NCBI RefSeq assembly: GCF_030166655.1
Contig: NZ_CP126446.1
Location: forward strand, 930,001 to 994,000
Length of the DNA stretch: 64,000 nucleotides
Direction of reading: 5' to 3'
Origin: Pontibacillus chungwhensis
GTDB lineage: Bacteria; Bacillota; Bacilli; Bacillales; BH030062
Within the stretch, counting starts at the first letter, position 1. Every line of letters begins with the position of its first letter. Positions 9,240 through 17,194 of the stretch are shown here, one piece after another. Made by a program: the position numbers and the translations under genes. The notes below the pieces were generated by a model. That model ran no database searches. It worked only from the letters and a program-made list of their open reading frames with translations, and was not told the DNA's origin.

Positions 9240-10388
9240 ATGAACAAAATTAACACACCTATTCAAATTCTACAATCTATAATTCCTTCCAAAACCTTAG
9301 AGGAGCGGTTAGCTCAAGATTATAATTTTGAGGAAAAAGCCAGGAAATTTTCCGCGATAGACCTTCTTCATTTCTATTTAGAAGCCGGCGTGAAGCGTTG
9401 GACTGGGTATCGTGAAGGATCCGAAACGCTAGTGGAACAGGGAGATTTTGAATCCCTGAATCACTCCACGATCTCTAAAAAAGCCCAAGAAGTCCCCTAT
9501 GAATTCTTTAGAGATTTATTTCAAGAATTGCTTCAGCGATTAACAACATCCCAAAAGAAAAAATTCTTAAAAGACTATTCTCTGTTCGCGATCGACTCAA
9601 CAACGATTACCTTCAGACACCAAACTAGGAGCTGGGCGAAATATCGAAAACATCTCTATGCGATTAAACTCCATACAGAATTTAATATCGATCAAAAAAT
9701 GCCCACCCATGTCTTCGATACCACAGGAAAAGATAGTGATATCATGATGGCACCTTTGATCTTCTTACATAAGGATTTTCCAGCTATTCGAGTCGCTGAT
9801 CGAGCCTACGGAGCTAAGGATCTTTTGGATCAACTGAGCTCAGAGGAAAAGCCGTTTGTCATTCGTCTCAAAGCCGGGATCAAACACGACGTTCAAAGTC
9901 ACAATGAATTTGACTTTAATGAAGAGTGGTCTGTCGTAGCCGATTATAACGCCTTTTTAGGCGCAAAGAATACGCAAACTACGTACACCTATCGAATCGT
10001 TACGGTTCCAAGCGAAACGGGTGAACCGATCTATTTAGCTACAAATGTAATGAAGTTAAAGGCTGAAAAGATTTCAGAAGTCTATAAAATGCGCTGGGAA
10101 ATTGAACTATTCTTTCGGTGGATCAAACAAAACTTAGACATTCCAAACCCGTTTGGAATGTCTAAGAACAAAGTTTTAAGTCAAGTATATGCGACGTTAA
10201 TCGCTTACCTGTTATTACGTTCCACCTTTAATGAAACGCAGCCTAAGTGGTCAACTTATACCAAACTTTCCTTCAAGGAATTCACTCGAAAATTTATCAA
10301 AAGCACCCTTCCAATAGAAGTTGGTATCGAAATTGGGCTGCTTCTCAAAAATTGGCGAAGTGTATCCAATTCAACTGGTAAAATATAG
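9240..10388 (+). CDS. IS4-family DDE transposase
   Basis: Transposase of 382 residues. The DDE catalytic residues are visible: Asp119 in FAIDSTT, Asp187 in VADRAYG, and the IS4 YREK signature at Tyr282, Arg285, Glu289 and Lys296 (YKMRWEIELFFRWIK). No frameshift or stop interrupts it, so the element may be active. Its coding sequence fills the element almost to the right inverted repeat. Subgroup not assigned; the size and 10-11 bp duplication are compatible with the IS231-type branch. Confidence 0.93.
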   Translation: MNKINTPIQILQSIIPSKTLEERLAQDYNFEEKARKFSAIDLLHFYLEAGVKRWTGYREGSETLVEQGDFESLNHSTISKKAQEVPYEFFRDLFQELLQRLTTSQKKKFLKDYSLFAIDSTTITFRHQTRSWAKYRKHLYAIKLHTEFNIDQKMPTHVFDTTGKDSDIMMAPLIFLHKDFPAIRVADRAYGAKDLLDQLSSEEKPFVIRLKAGIKHDVQSHNEFDFNEEWSVVADYNAFLGAKNTQTTYTYRIVTVPSETGEPIYLATNVMKLKAEKISEVYKMRWEIELFFRWIKQNLDIPNPFGMSKNKVLSQVYATLIAYLLLRSTFNETQPKWSTYTKLSFKEFTRKFIKSTLPIEVGIEIGLLLKNWRSVSNSTGKI

Positions 10389-10403
10389 CTAATCAACACC
10401 CGT

Positions 10404-10451
10404 ATGTCAGACACGCTTCTTTACTGTGGTGTGATGAAGCGTGCTGATCTG
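10404..10451. repeat. 37-bp palindrome array, copy B (right part)
   Basis: Continuation after the IS: (A)TGTCAGACAC at 10404-10414, a 26-bp spacer, then a decayed third palindrome GTGCTGATCTG at 10441-10451, again exactly 37 bp on. Removing the IS and one target copy rebuilds a normal array. Confidence 0.8.
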
Positions 10452-10453
10452 GT

Positions 10454-10594
10454 TTAGATTTTGGTGTTTTTGGTTTTGGCTCTTTGTTGAAGTTCTGTTT
10501 TCGGCTGCTGGTCAGCTTTGTCTTCTGTGAAGCCTTGTGGGTTAATGTTCGCCCCGCCAGCTTTGCCGCGATTGTTGTTTTTTCGTTTACTCAT
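10454..10594 (-). CDS. sspL: Small acid-soluble spore protein SspL
   Basis: A 46-residue protein beginning MSKRKNNNRGKAGGANINPQ and ending with PKTELQQRAKTKNTKI. The PQG...DPKTELEERAKKSNTK layout of B. subtilis SspL is recognisable, so this is a minor acid-soluble spore protein expected in the forespore. The start is supported by a GTGGAGGTGG ribosome site 8 bp upstream. It is monocistronic and shows that the host is a spore former. Confidence 0.82.
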   Translation of the reverse strand: MSKRKNNNRGKAGGANINPQGFTEDKADQQPKTELQQRAKTKNTKI

Positions 10595-10636
10595 GGTTTC
10601 CACCTCCACGTATAGGATGTGAAGGTGGTACGTATC

Positions 10637-12313
10637 TTATGCTTCTTTGGTTTGGAGCTTTGTAGGTTGATCGTTCTTCCAAACAGAGTAGGTGAGGTAG
10701 CCGCCTTCAAGGTTTCTTACCGTAAATCCATGCTGTTGCAGTAGCTTCGTTGCGACATACCCTCTGAGACCTGCCTGGCAATAGACCGTAATGGGTTCAT
10801 CTTGAGGCAGTTCAACCAAACGATCTCTCAGTTCATCTAATGGGATGTTTATCGAACCGTCAATGGCACCCTTATTAAATTCTTTAGGTGTACGCGCATC
10901 TAAAATGTGGCCGCCGCTTTCTGCAATACGATCGATCTCATGCCAGTGAACGATGTCGACTTCTCCTTCAACAACATTTGAAGCAACATATCCCAATAAG
11001 TTAACGGGATCTTTTGCAGAAGAGTAAGGAGGAGCATAGGCCAGTTCGAGATCAGGTAAATCTAGAACGGTTAATCCGCCTTTGATCGCTGTCGCTAGAA
11101 CATCAATGCGCTTATCTGCCCTTTCTTTTCCAATGATTTGAGCTCCGTAAATGGTGCCAAGAGCAGGGTGGAACAAAAGCTTCATGGCAAGAGGTGTGGC
11201 ATTTGGATAGTAGCCAGCGTGAGATCCCGGATGGATATGAACAGCTTCATAAGAAAGTCCCATCGCTTTTAGCTGTTTTTCGTTTTTACCTGTGGCCGCA
11301 ACGGTAAGATCAAACACCTTGGCAATCGATGTACCTAGCGTACCGCTGTATCGTACGTTTTTTCCATAAATATGATCAGCGACAAGGCGTCCTTGACGGT
11401 TAGCTGGCCATGCAAGAGGGATCATCGTTGGTTGACCAAATTGATAATCCTTTACTTGGACAGCGTCTCCAACGGCATAGATAGCAGGATCGTTCGTTTT
11501 CATCTGTTCATCTACTATAATTCCGCCACGCTCATTCGTTTCAAGTCCAGCCATCGTGGCTAATGTATTCTCAGGCGTAACGCCAATAGAGAGCGCCACA
11601 AAGTCCGTTTCAATGGAATTACCACTTTCAAGAACAACTTGTGTTCCTTGGTGTTCGAAAGCTTTCACACCATCATTTAAATGGAGTGTAACCCCTTTAT
11701 GTTTCAATTCTTTATGAACGATAGCCGCCATTTCGGGGTCAATTGGCGCCATTACTTGTGGAGATTTCTCAACAAGCGTTACATCAAGTCCCCGATCAAC
11801 CAGGTTCTCCGCTAGTTCTAGCCCGATAAACCCACCACCTATAATGGTCGCGTGCTTAGGCTGTTGTTCTTCTAAGAATGAATAGATCTTATCTGTATCT
11901 GGTATATTTCGTAATGTAAAATAGTTGGTCTCTGCAAGTCCTGGTATAGGGGGAACAATTGGTTTGGACCCCGGAGAGAGGATGAGTGTATCGTAGCTCT
12001 CTTCGTATTCGTCTCCTGTTGGATGATGACGAACGGTCACGGTTTTCTCATTACGGTTTATGCGTACAACTTCCGTTAATGTACGGATGTCTAAATCAAA
12101 ACGAGACTTCATTCCCTCAACCGTCTGAACAAGCAATTTGCTACGGTCTGTAATTGTACCACCAATATAGTAAGGCAAACCGCAATTGGCGTAAGAAATA
12201 TAAGCTCCACGTTCAAACATGACGATCTGGCTGTGTTCATCTAAACGACGAAGGCGAGCGGCAGCTGTTGCGCCACCTGCGACACCACCGACAATGATTA
12301 TTTTACGGTTCAT
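10637..12313 (-). CDS. CoA-disulfide reductase fused to a rhodanese domain
   Basis: FAD- and NAD(P)H-dependent reductase of CoA-disulfide or related persulfides. The 558 residues comprise an N-terminal FAD Rossmann fold (IIIVGGVAGGATAAARLRRL), the single redox Cys44 in the SYANCGLPYY motif typical of CoA-disulfide reductases, a central NAD-binding fold (IIGGGFIGLELA), a dimerisation domain, and a C-terminal rhodanese domain with active Cys512 in VYCQAGLRGY. This fusion (CoADR-RHD) is associated with thiol homeostasis and sulfane-sulfur handling. It appears to be a single transcription unit. The ribosome site AGAGGATG precedes the ATG. Confidence 0.93.
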   Translation of the reverse strand: MNRKIIIVGGVAGGATAAARLRRLDEHSQIVMFERGAYISYANCGLPYYIGGTITDRSKLLVQTVEGMKSRFDLDIRTLTEVVRINRNEKTVTVRHHPTGDEYEESYDTLILSPGSKPIVPPIPGLAETNYFTLRNIPDTDKIYSFLEEQQPKHATIIGGGFIGLELAENLVDRGLDVTLVEKSPQVMAPIDPEMAAIVHKELKHKGVTLHLNDGVKAFEHQGTQVVLESGNSIETDFVALSIGVTPENTLATMAGLETNERGGIIVDEQMKTNDPAIYAVGDAVQVKDYQFGQPTMIPLAWPANRQGRLVADHIYGKNVRYSGTLGTSIAKVFDLTVAATGKNEKQLKAMGLSYEAVHIHPGSHAGYYPNATPLAMKLLFHPALGTIYGAQIIGKERADKRIDVLATAIKGGLTVLDLPDLELAYAPPYSSAKDPVNLLGYVASNVVEGEVDIVHWHEIDRIAESGGHILDARTPKEFNKGAIDGSINIPLDELRDRLVELPQDEPITVYCQAGLRGYVATKLLQQHGFTVRNLEGGYLTYSVWKNDQPTKLQTKEA

Positions 12314-12442
12314 AATGGAATCATCCTCTCTTTTATACCCTCACCCGTATTTTATGCTTAAATAAATCGAAAGTAAATACGATTTCAAGGGAGTATGTGA
12401 CAATTTAGAGGACAATAAGACTCAGTCTAAAAAGTGACATAA

Positions 12443-12475
12443 AAAAGCTCCGAGATCTACATCCCGGAGCTTCGT
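12443..12475 (-). terminator. Terminator of the beta-propeller gene
   Basis: On the minus strand AAGCTCCG pairs with CGGAGCTT, followed by six T, 6 bp after the stop codon at 12481. Confidence 0.85.
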
Positions 12476-12480
12476 TCTCG

Positions 12481-14658
12481 TTATTCATTTATTGGCGGAG
12501 CAGGGAAAGAGATGGTTTTTCCTTCATCCATTGTTGTTAAATCAACGGTCTTCATTCCCTCAGCAGAAAGGGTGAATAAAGTATTGTCGATTGAAACCAT
12601 ACGAGTAATGCGAGACTCAAAGCGTCGTTCTGGTGTTTGATTCTCCTCGTTTGTCACCGTTGTTTGAAGTTCAAAGCCGTTCTCAGGTGTAATCTTATAC
12701 AAATAGGCTCCCTGATATTTGTGCTCGTAATCTTCTGATACCTCTATAGGGAGGCCGTATAAATCTTTCTCAGGATGAAGATAGAGGGCTTTATGGTCAT
12801 GGCTAACAGTCGTATGACTTCCTCTTCCGCCTATAGTCGTCACGTCTTTTTCAATCGGGTTCGAAACGTCGCTGACATCAAATAAAGAAAGCTTAACCCC
12901 TTTTTGAACGACTCGTTCTCTGCCATTATCCGTGACAACTTCTGTGTCTTGACCAATTCCGATTAAGTGGTCATCGCCGAGAGGATGGAGGTAATCACTA
13001 AAGCCTGGAATCTTTAACTCTCCAAGGACTTCCGGTTCAATAGGCTCTTTAAGATCGATGACAAAAAGCGGGTCCACTTGTTCAAACGTAACCATATAGG
13101 CTCGTTCTTGCATAAACCGAACGCTGTAGATTCGTTCGCCTTTTGCTAGACCTTCGAGTTTGCCAATCGGGGTCATGGATAAGTCGAATGTGTACATATT
13201 GTTGAATGACGGCAACTCATCATTCCAAAACTGCCCTGTTGTAGTGGCTACTCGGAAAGAATCACCCCGTTCATCCATCGCGAACTGATTGATGAGATGA
13301 CCCGGAACTTCAGCTTCTCCGCTGTACGTGACGTCTCCGCCGTTAACTGCGAATTGATAAATCTTTGTACTTTGTTCACGCTCTTCAGGAAGGGAAGAGG
13401 AAGCTGCTCTAAAGAACGGCTCAACCCTGTAATTCATCGATCGTGCTGCGATATAGAGATTGTCTTTTGACATATAAACCGTGTCCCCGGCCCCGAGGTA
13501 CGTTTTTACATGGGCAGGCTCACTGTTGTCCGTCACATTAAAGCTTGTCATCGTAAGGAAGGAAGTGTCTTTACTTCCTGGTAACTGGTGCATGTTGGCG
13601 TAGGGGATCGGCTGAAATTCTTCGCTTACAGCGGAATCCATGTAGAGTGGTCGAACCTCTTTATCTTGTTGTTCTTTCTCTTCCAAATGGTAGAAGGAGG
13701 CGTACTTGTTGGTTAACAGATACATCTGTCCTTCAACCATGCGGGAAGTTAAATAGCTCCCCTCGACGGATAGCTCGCGTACCTTTTCAGGTGATGCGTG
13801 ATCAGACACATCATAGACGCGCACAGCGACTTGACTACTGAAGTTAGGCATAATCATAGACTTGGCGGCTGTAGCCTCATCCTCGCCAACCTGTCGCTCT
13901 CGGGGCTGGTGTTTATAGCCCATGACAACGAGTTTGTTTTCATGAAGGAATAATTGATTCGGAATAAAGTTCTTTTCTTCAATTCTAGTGACCACTTGGG
14001 CTTCGTCGGCTGGTGTGCCCTTGGCAATGACAATGTCTTGATTCCTGGCATAATAAATGTATGTTCCGTCGTTCTTCACAAGGTCAGCTTCATCTACTCC
14101 GTTAACCTGAACGTTGGTTTTAGAAGAGGTGCTAGCGGATTCCGATGAAGCACTGTCGGCGGTTGCGTTTTCAGCTTGTTCTAGCTGGAATCGATTATCT
14201 GTCTTATTTTCTTCTTGGAGTTTCTTTAAAAGCGCCTCTAATTCTTCTTTTGAGCCGATGGCTGGCAGGTCTTTAGAGGTTGTAAAAGAGTACGTAAAGT
14301 CTTTTGACATTTCCACATCTCGGACAGAAGTGACTCCTTTTGAAATGGTAAGGACATAGTCTTCGTTCACCTCGTATCCCTCTTTCGGTGCGTAGATGCT
14401 TACAGATTCTCCATCCTCACTTACCTTAAATGTAACAGGGACGGTTTCTCCTGTTTTCTTCTTTTTTACCTGAACGGTCTGATCTGTGAAACTGTCTTTC
14501 TTCATTTCCTTTGAAAAGGTAATCGTCCAGTCTTTGTGGACCGGCACAATCTCGTTTTCTTCCTTTACTTCTGCTGAAACGCCCCAGTTGGTTACCCCAT
14601 ACACGATAACAAACAGAGCGGCTACAAAAGCAATGGCTGCGATTAGGACCCGTTTCAT
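12481..14658 (-). CDS. Secreted/anchored beta-propeller domain protein
   Basis: An N-terminal hydrophobic segment at about residues 2-26 (a signal anchor or signal peptide without a lipobox) is followed by an Ig-like region resembling SbsA-type domains (KDWTITFSKEMKKDSF) and a large C-terminal region with repeated beta-strand blades, of the family annotated as beta-propeller domain-containing protein (C-terminal beta-propeller). The TSSKTNVQVNGVDEADLVKNDG segment is the part I recognise from that family. Function unknown; it is probably extracellular. I chose the ATG at 14658 (725 residues), since the upstream GTG at 14667 overlaps the AAAGGGTGA ribosome site. Confidence 0.85.
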   Translation of the reverse strand: MKRVLIAAIAFVAALFVIVYGVTNWGVSAEVKEENEIVPVHKDWTITFSKEMKKDSFTDQTVQVKKKKTGETVPVTFKVSEDGESVSIYAPKEGYEVNEDYVLTISKGVTSVRDVEMSKDFTYSFTTSKDLPAIGSKEELEALLKKLQEENKTDNRFQLEQAENATADSASSESASTSSKTNVQVNGVDEADLVKNDGTYIYYARNQDIVIAKGTPADEAQVVTRIEEKNFIPNQLFLHENKLVVMGYKHQPRERQVGEDEATAAKSMIMPNFSSQVAVRVYDVSDHASPEKVRELSVEGSYLTSRMVEGQMYLLTNKYASFYHLEEKEQQDKEVRPLYMDSAVSEEFQPIPYANMHQLPGSKDTSFLTMTSFNVTDNSEPAHVKTYLGAGDTVYMSKDNLYIAARSMNYRVEPFFRAASSSLPEEREQSTKIYQFAVNGGDVTYSGEAEVPGHLINQFAMDERGDSFRVATTTGQFWNDELPSFNNMYTFDLSMTPIGKLEGLAKGERIYSVRFMQERAYMVTFEQVDPLFVIDLKEPIEPEVLGELKIPGFSDYLHPLGDDHLIGIGQDTEVVTDNGRERVVQKGVKLSLFDVSDVSNPIEKDVTTIGGRGSHTTVSHDHKALYLHPEKDLYGLPIEVSEDYEHKYQGAYLYKITPENGFELQTTVTNEENQTPERRFESRITRMVSIDNTLFTLSAEGMKTVDLTTMDEGKTISFPAPPINE

Positions 14659-14739
14659 TTCAGTCACCCTTTCATCTTGGTTTACAGTATGAGTCGACTC
14701 TTAGTGGAAAAAGTTTCAGGAAAAAGACAATCCATTATA

Positions 14740-14776
14740 GAAAAATGCCTGAGGGGGTTACCTCAGGCATTGTAGA
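14740..14776. terminator. Hairpin CCTGAGG/CCTCAGG
   Basis: AATGCCTGAGG pairs with CCTCAGGCATT around GGGTTA, with A-rich sequence on its left giving a T tract on the minus strand. It lies upstream of the beta-propeller gene and probably ends minus-strand transcription from the DUF3941 gene. Confidence 0.6.
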
Positions 14777-14806
14777 GATGATCATATAACCTTGTACAAA
14801 AGCAGA

Positions 14807-15012
14807 GCGCCGGTTCAGTCCAGTCTATATGGGGCTAAGCGGGGGCTTGGGCTTTTGTTTACGTCCAGCTCCAGCCCCCAGCCCCTAGTAGACTTCCCTC
14901 ACCTCTGGTCGATAAGTCAACATCGATTCGCCTTTGGCTCATCGTGTTTCCTTTATCTCGCGCCGGTTCAGTCCAGTCTATACGGGGGTAAACGGGGGCT
15001 TACGCTTTTGTT
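14807..15012. repeat. About 153-bp dispersed-type repeat, one full and one partial copy in tandem
   Basis: GCGCCGGTTCAGTCCAGTCT occurs at 14807 and again at 14960, a step of 153 bp. Each time it is followed by a TAT(A/C)(C/T)GGGG...CGGGGGCTT..GCTTTTGTT end. The full copy begins CGTCCAGCTCCAGCCCCCAG at about 14862 and ends at 15012. Its C-rich left end is partly complementary to its G-rich right end. It resembles intergenic repeats I have seen in other Bacillaceae, but no search was run. A 132-codon open frame across it is a by-product. Confidence 0.75.
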
Positions 15013-15148
15013 ATTTATGATCCGTTTTCTTCGAGAATTGGCGTTCGCCGTTTTGGCGGGCTGCTTCTCTTTGTTCGTTTTTATGTGCTCGTTTTGCGTT
15101 GTTATCAAGGGGTTTTTTGTTGTTGTCCCCGGTATTTCTTGTTGCCAT
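15011..15148 (-). CDS. DUF3941 family small protein
   Basis: A 45-residue, highly charged protein: MATRNTGDNNKKPLDNN, then AKRAHKNEQREAARQNGER and a QFSKKTDHK end. The DNN..KR..KN..RE..RQ.G...YSKKTDH pattern matches the Bacillales family annotated as DUF3941, function unknown. The ribosome site AAAGAGGTG lies about 9 bp before the ATG. The stop codon touches the right end of the 153-bp repeat. Confidence 0.75.
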   Translation of the reverse strand: MATRNTGDNNKKPLDNNAKRAHKNEQREAARQNGERQFSKKTDHK

Positions 15149-15211
15149 AGTCAGACACCTCTTTCTCTAATGATCAGAATGCATCATTAGATTGTGTGAA
15201 AAGAGGGTAGA

Positions 15212-16075
15212 TTATTTATAAGGTGCATTTAAGAAAAATAATGCAATGGTTCCAGGTCCGGCATGGGCGCCTACGGATGCGCCAACCTGGTGGATATGAA
15301 TTTCTTTTGTGCCAAATTGGTCTCGGATCATGTCAGCTAACTTTTCAGCTCGTTCGAGGTCATCTCCGTGGCTGATGGCGATTGGTTGATCCGATAGGTC
15401 TACGCCTCTTTCTTCCATCACTTCGGTCATTCGTTTCAGTACTTTTTTGGCACCGCGAATTTTCTCAAGTGGAATCAATTGGCCGTTCTCAACATGGAGG
15501 AGGGGTTTAATCTTTAGCATGGTGCCAAAGAATGCCGCGGCTTTACTAATACGGCCTCCTCGTTTTAAGTATTCTAAGTCATCAACGGTGAAGATGTGTT
15601 CCATATGTTGAAGGTGGTAAGTAGAGAGCTCTGTAATTTCATCTAGGGACTTTCCTTCTTTCGCTAATTGCACGGCTCGTAGCACAACGAGTCCGTGACC
15701 AAGCGAGGCGCAGTGGGTATCCACAACGTTCAGGTTAAAGTCAGGGTAGTCATCTTGTACTTCCTGTTGCATCATCTTAGCCGTTTGATAGGTTCCGGAA
15801 AGTTCTGATGAGAAGGCGAGATATAAACAGTCCTGTCCCTCTTTGGCAAGGTTTTCGAACAGTTCCTTGAAACTCTGCGGTGAGACTTGAGATGTTTTAG
15901 GTGCTTTGCCATTTCTCATTGCGTCATACACTTCTTTAGGTTGGATGGTTTCGCCATCTTTATAATCTTGATCGTCTAAGTGAACGGTTAAAGAAAGACG
16001 CTTAATTCCATACTCGTCCATAACAGAAGCAGGCAAATCACATGCCGAATCGGCTATAATTTGTACAGTCATCAT
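15212..16075 (-). CDS. DegV family fatty-acid-binding protein (YitS-like)
   Basis: DegV proteins bind a fatty acid and serve fatty-acid kinase systems as the carrier partner of FakA. The protein starts TVQIIADSACDLP, with the family's D-S-x-x-D-L-P motif. SPQSFKELFE and LAFSSELSGTYQTAK supply the T-S-Q-(P/S) and SGT ligand-binding segments, and the C-terminus has GAHAGPGTIALFF. Either ATG, 16075 or 16072, fits the AAGGG site; the GTG at 16081 is too close. It is divergent from yitT, the same order as yitS-yitT in B. subtilis. Confidence 0.92.
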   Translation of the reverse strand: MMTVQIIADSACDLPASVMDEYGIKRLSLTVHLDDQDYKDGETIQPKEVYDAMRNGKAPKTSQVSPQSFKELFENLAKEGQDCLYLAFSSELSGTYQTAKMMQQEVQDDYPDFNLNVVDTHCASLGHGLVVLRAVQLAKEGKSLDEITELSTYHLQHMEHIFTVDDLEYLKRGGRISKAAAFFGTMLKIKPLLHVENGQLIPLEKIRGAKKVLKRMTEVMEERGVDLSDQPIAISHGDDLERAEKLADMIRDQFGTKEIHIHQVGASVGAHAGPGTIALFFLNAPYK

Positions 16076-16276
16076 TTTCACCCTTTTCTATAATAAATCT
16101 TAGAAGACCGTGGTCCTATTGTCATAAGTGTAATCGCAGGAAAGAAGATAGTCAAAGCATTTAGAAAAAAGTGGTTTAAACGATAGGGGTTCTATGATAT
16201 ATAGAAAAGAGGGGAGTTTGAAATAGTTTTCATCCTCATACTAAACAGAATAAAGATCGTAGATTAGGAGGGCGTT

Positions 16277-17122
16277 ATGTTTTTTCTAGAAATAAAACGA
16301 ATATTAATTGTGGTAATTAGTGCTGTTTTAAATGCTATTTCCCTAAACTTTTTCCTTATTAAAGCGAATGTTTACGCAAGTGGATTTACAGGGGTAGCAC
16401 AGCTTCTCTCAAGCGTTATGCAGGATTACGTAGGATTTGGTATTACGACTGGTGTGTTACTCTTTATTTTAAACATTCCGGTAATTATTTTAGGTTGGTA
16501 CAAAGTGGGAAAAGGGTTTACAATTTATAGTATCATCTCTGTTGTGTTTACCACCTTCTTCCTCGAAGTGATTCCTGTTAAACAACTTTCAACAGATATT
16601 CTCTTAAACTCCGTATTTGGTGGAGTGATCGGGGCGTTAGGTGTAGGCCTCACATTGAAGTGGGGTGCTTCTACAGGTGGTATGGATATCGTGGCGATGG
16701 TATTGTCTCGCATTAAAGATCGACCAATTGGGACTTATTTCTTTATTTTAAATGGATTGATTATCATCTTAGCCGGTTTATTGTATGATGAAGAAAAGGC
16801 CCTTTATACGATTGTGACGCTTTACGTCTCAACGCGTGTGATTGATGCTGTCCATACTCGTCATGAGAAGTTAACCGCTATGATCATTACGACTGAAGCA
16901 GAGGCTTTACAACGAGCGATCCATTCCAAAATGGTACGAGGGATTACAACGGTACCTGCACGTGGTGCTTTTACAAATCAGGAAAAGGACATGCTCATCA
17001 TGGTCATAACGCGTTATGAATTATACGATCTCGAACATACGATTAAAGACGTTGATCCGAATGCATTTACAAACATCGTCCAAACCACTGGAATTTTCGG
17101 GTTCTTCCGACGTGGTGACTAA
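16277..17122 (+). CDS. yitT: YitT family membrane protein
   Basis: A 281-residue protein with five or six hydrophobic helices in the first 190 residues and a cytosolic DUF2179 domain at the end (LTAMIITTEAEALQRAIHSK, then VDPNAFTNIVQTTGIFGFF). The family is widespread in Bacillales and is suspected to be a transporter; its substrate is unknown. The AGGAGGGCGTT ribosome site is strong. It is divergent from the degV-type gene and followed by the BsuPI/Gmad2 lipoprotein. Confidence 0.92.
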   Translation: MFFLEIKRILIVVISAVLNAISLNFFLIKANVYASGFTGVAQLLSSVMQDYVGFGITTGVLLFILNIPVIILGWYKVGKGFTIYSIISVVFTTFFLEVIPVKQLSTDILLNSVFGGVIGALGVGLTLKWGASTGGMDIVAMVLSRIKDRPIGTYFFILNGLIIILAGLLYDEEKALYTIVTLYVSTRVIDAVHTRHEKLTAMIITTEAEALQRAIHSKMVRGITTVPARGAFTNQEKDMLIMVITRYELYDLEHTIKDVDPNAFTNIVQTTGIFGFFRRGD

Positions 17123-17194
17123 AAAGTGAAACGAATTTGATGGATCCATCGACTAATTAACAGGGTGAATTTATTAGAAAGGGATGTGACAAGC

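Larger units (their letters stand above)
9134..10403 (+). mobile_element. IS4-family insertion sequence, complete
   Basis: About 1270 bp bounded by 14-bp inverted repeats ACGGGTGTTGATTA (9134-9147) and its complement at 10390-10403. The left flank ends with TGTCAGACAC (9124-9133) and the right flank carries the same ten bases at 10405-10414. This is a 10-11 bp target duplication, in the usual range for IS4 relatives; one A at 10404 leaves the exact boundary uncertain by a base. It contains one intact transposase. The insertion site is one palindrome of a 37-bp-period repeat array. Confidence 0.92.

Noticed and set aside
13647-14692. Several plus-strand frames inside the beta-propeller gene
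   Set aside because: Antisense shadows of a 725-codon gene with a clear ribosome site and terminator.
14792-15190. 132-codon plus-strand frame
   Set aside because: It spans the 153-bp repeat and runs antisense to the DUF3941 gene; its composition is repeat-derived.
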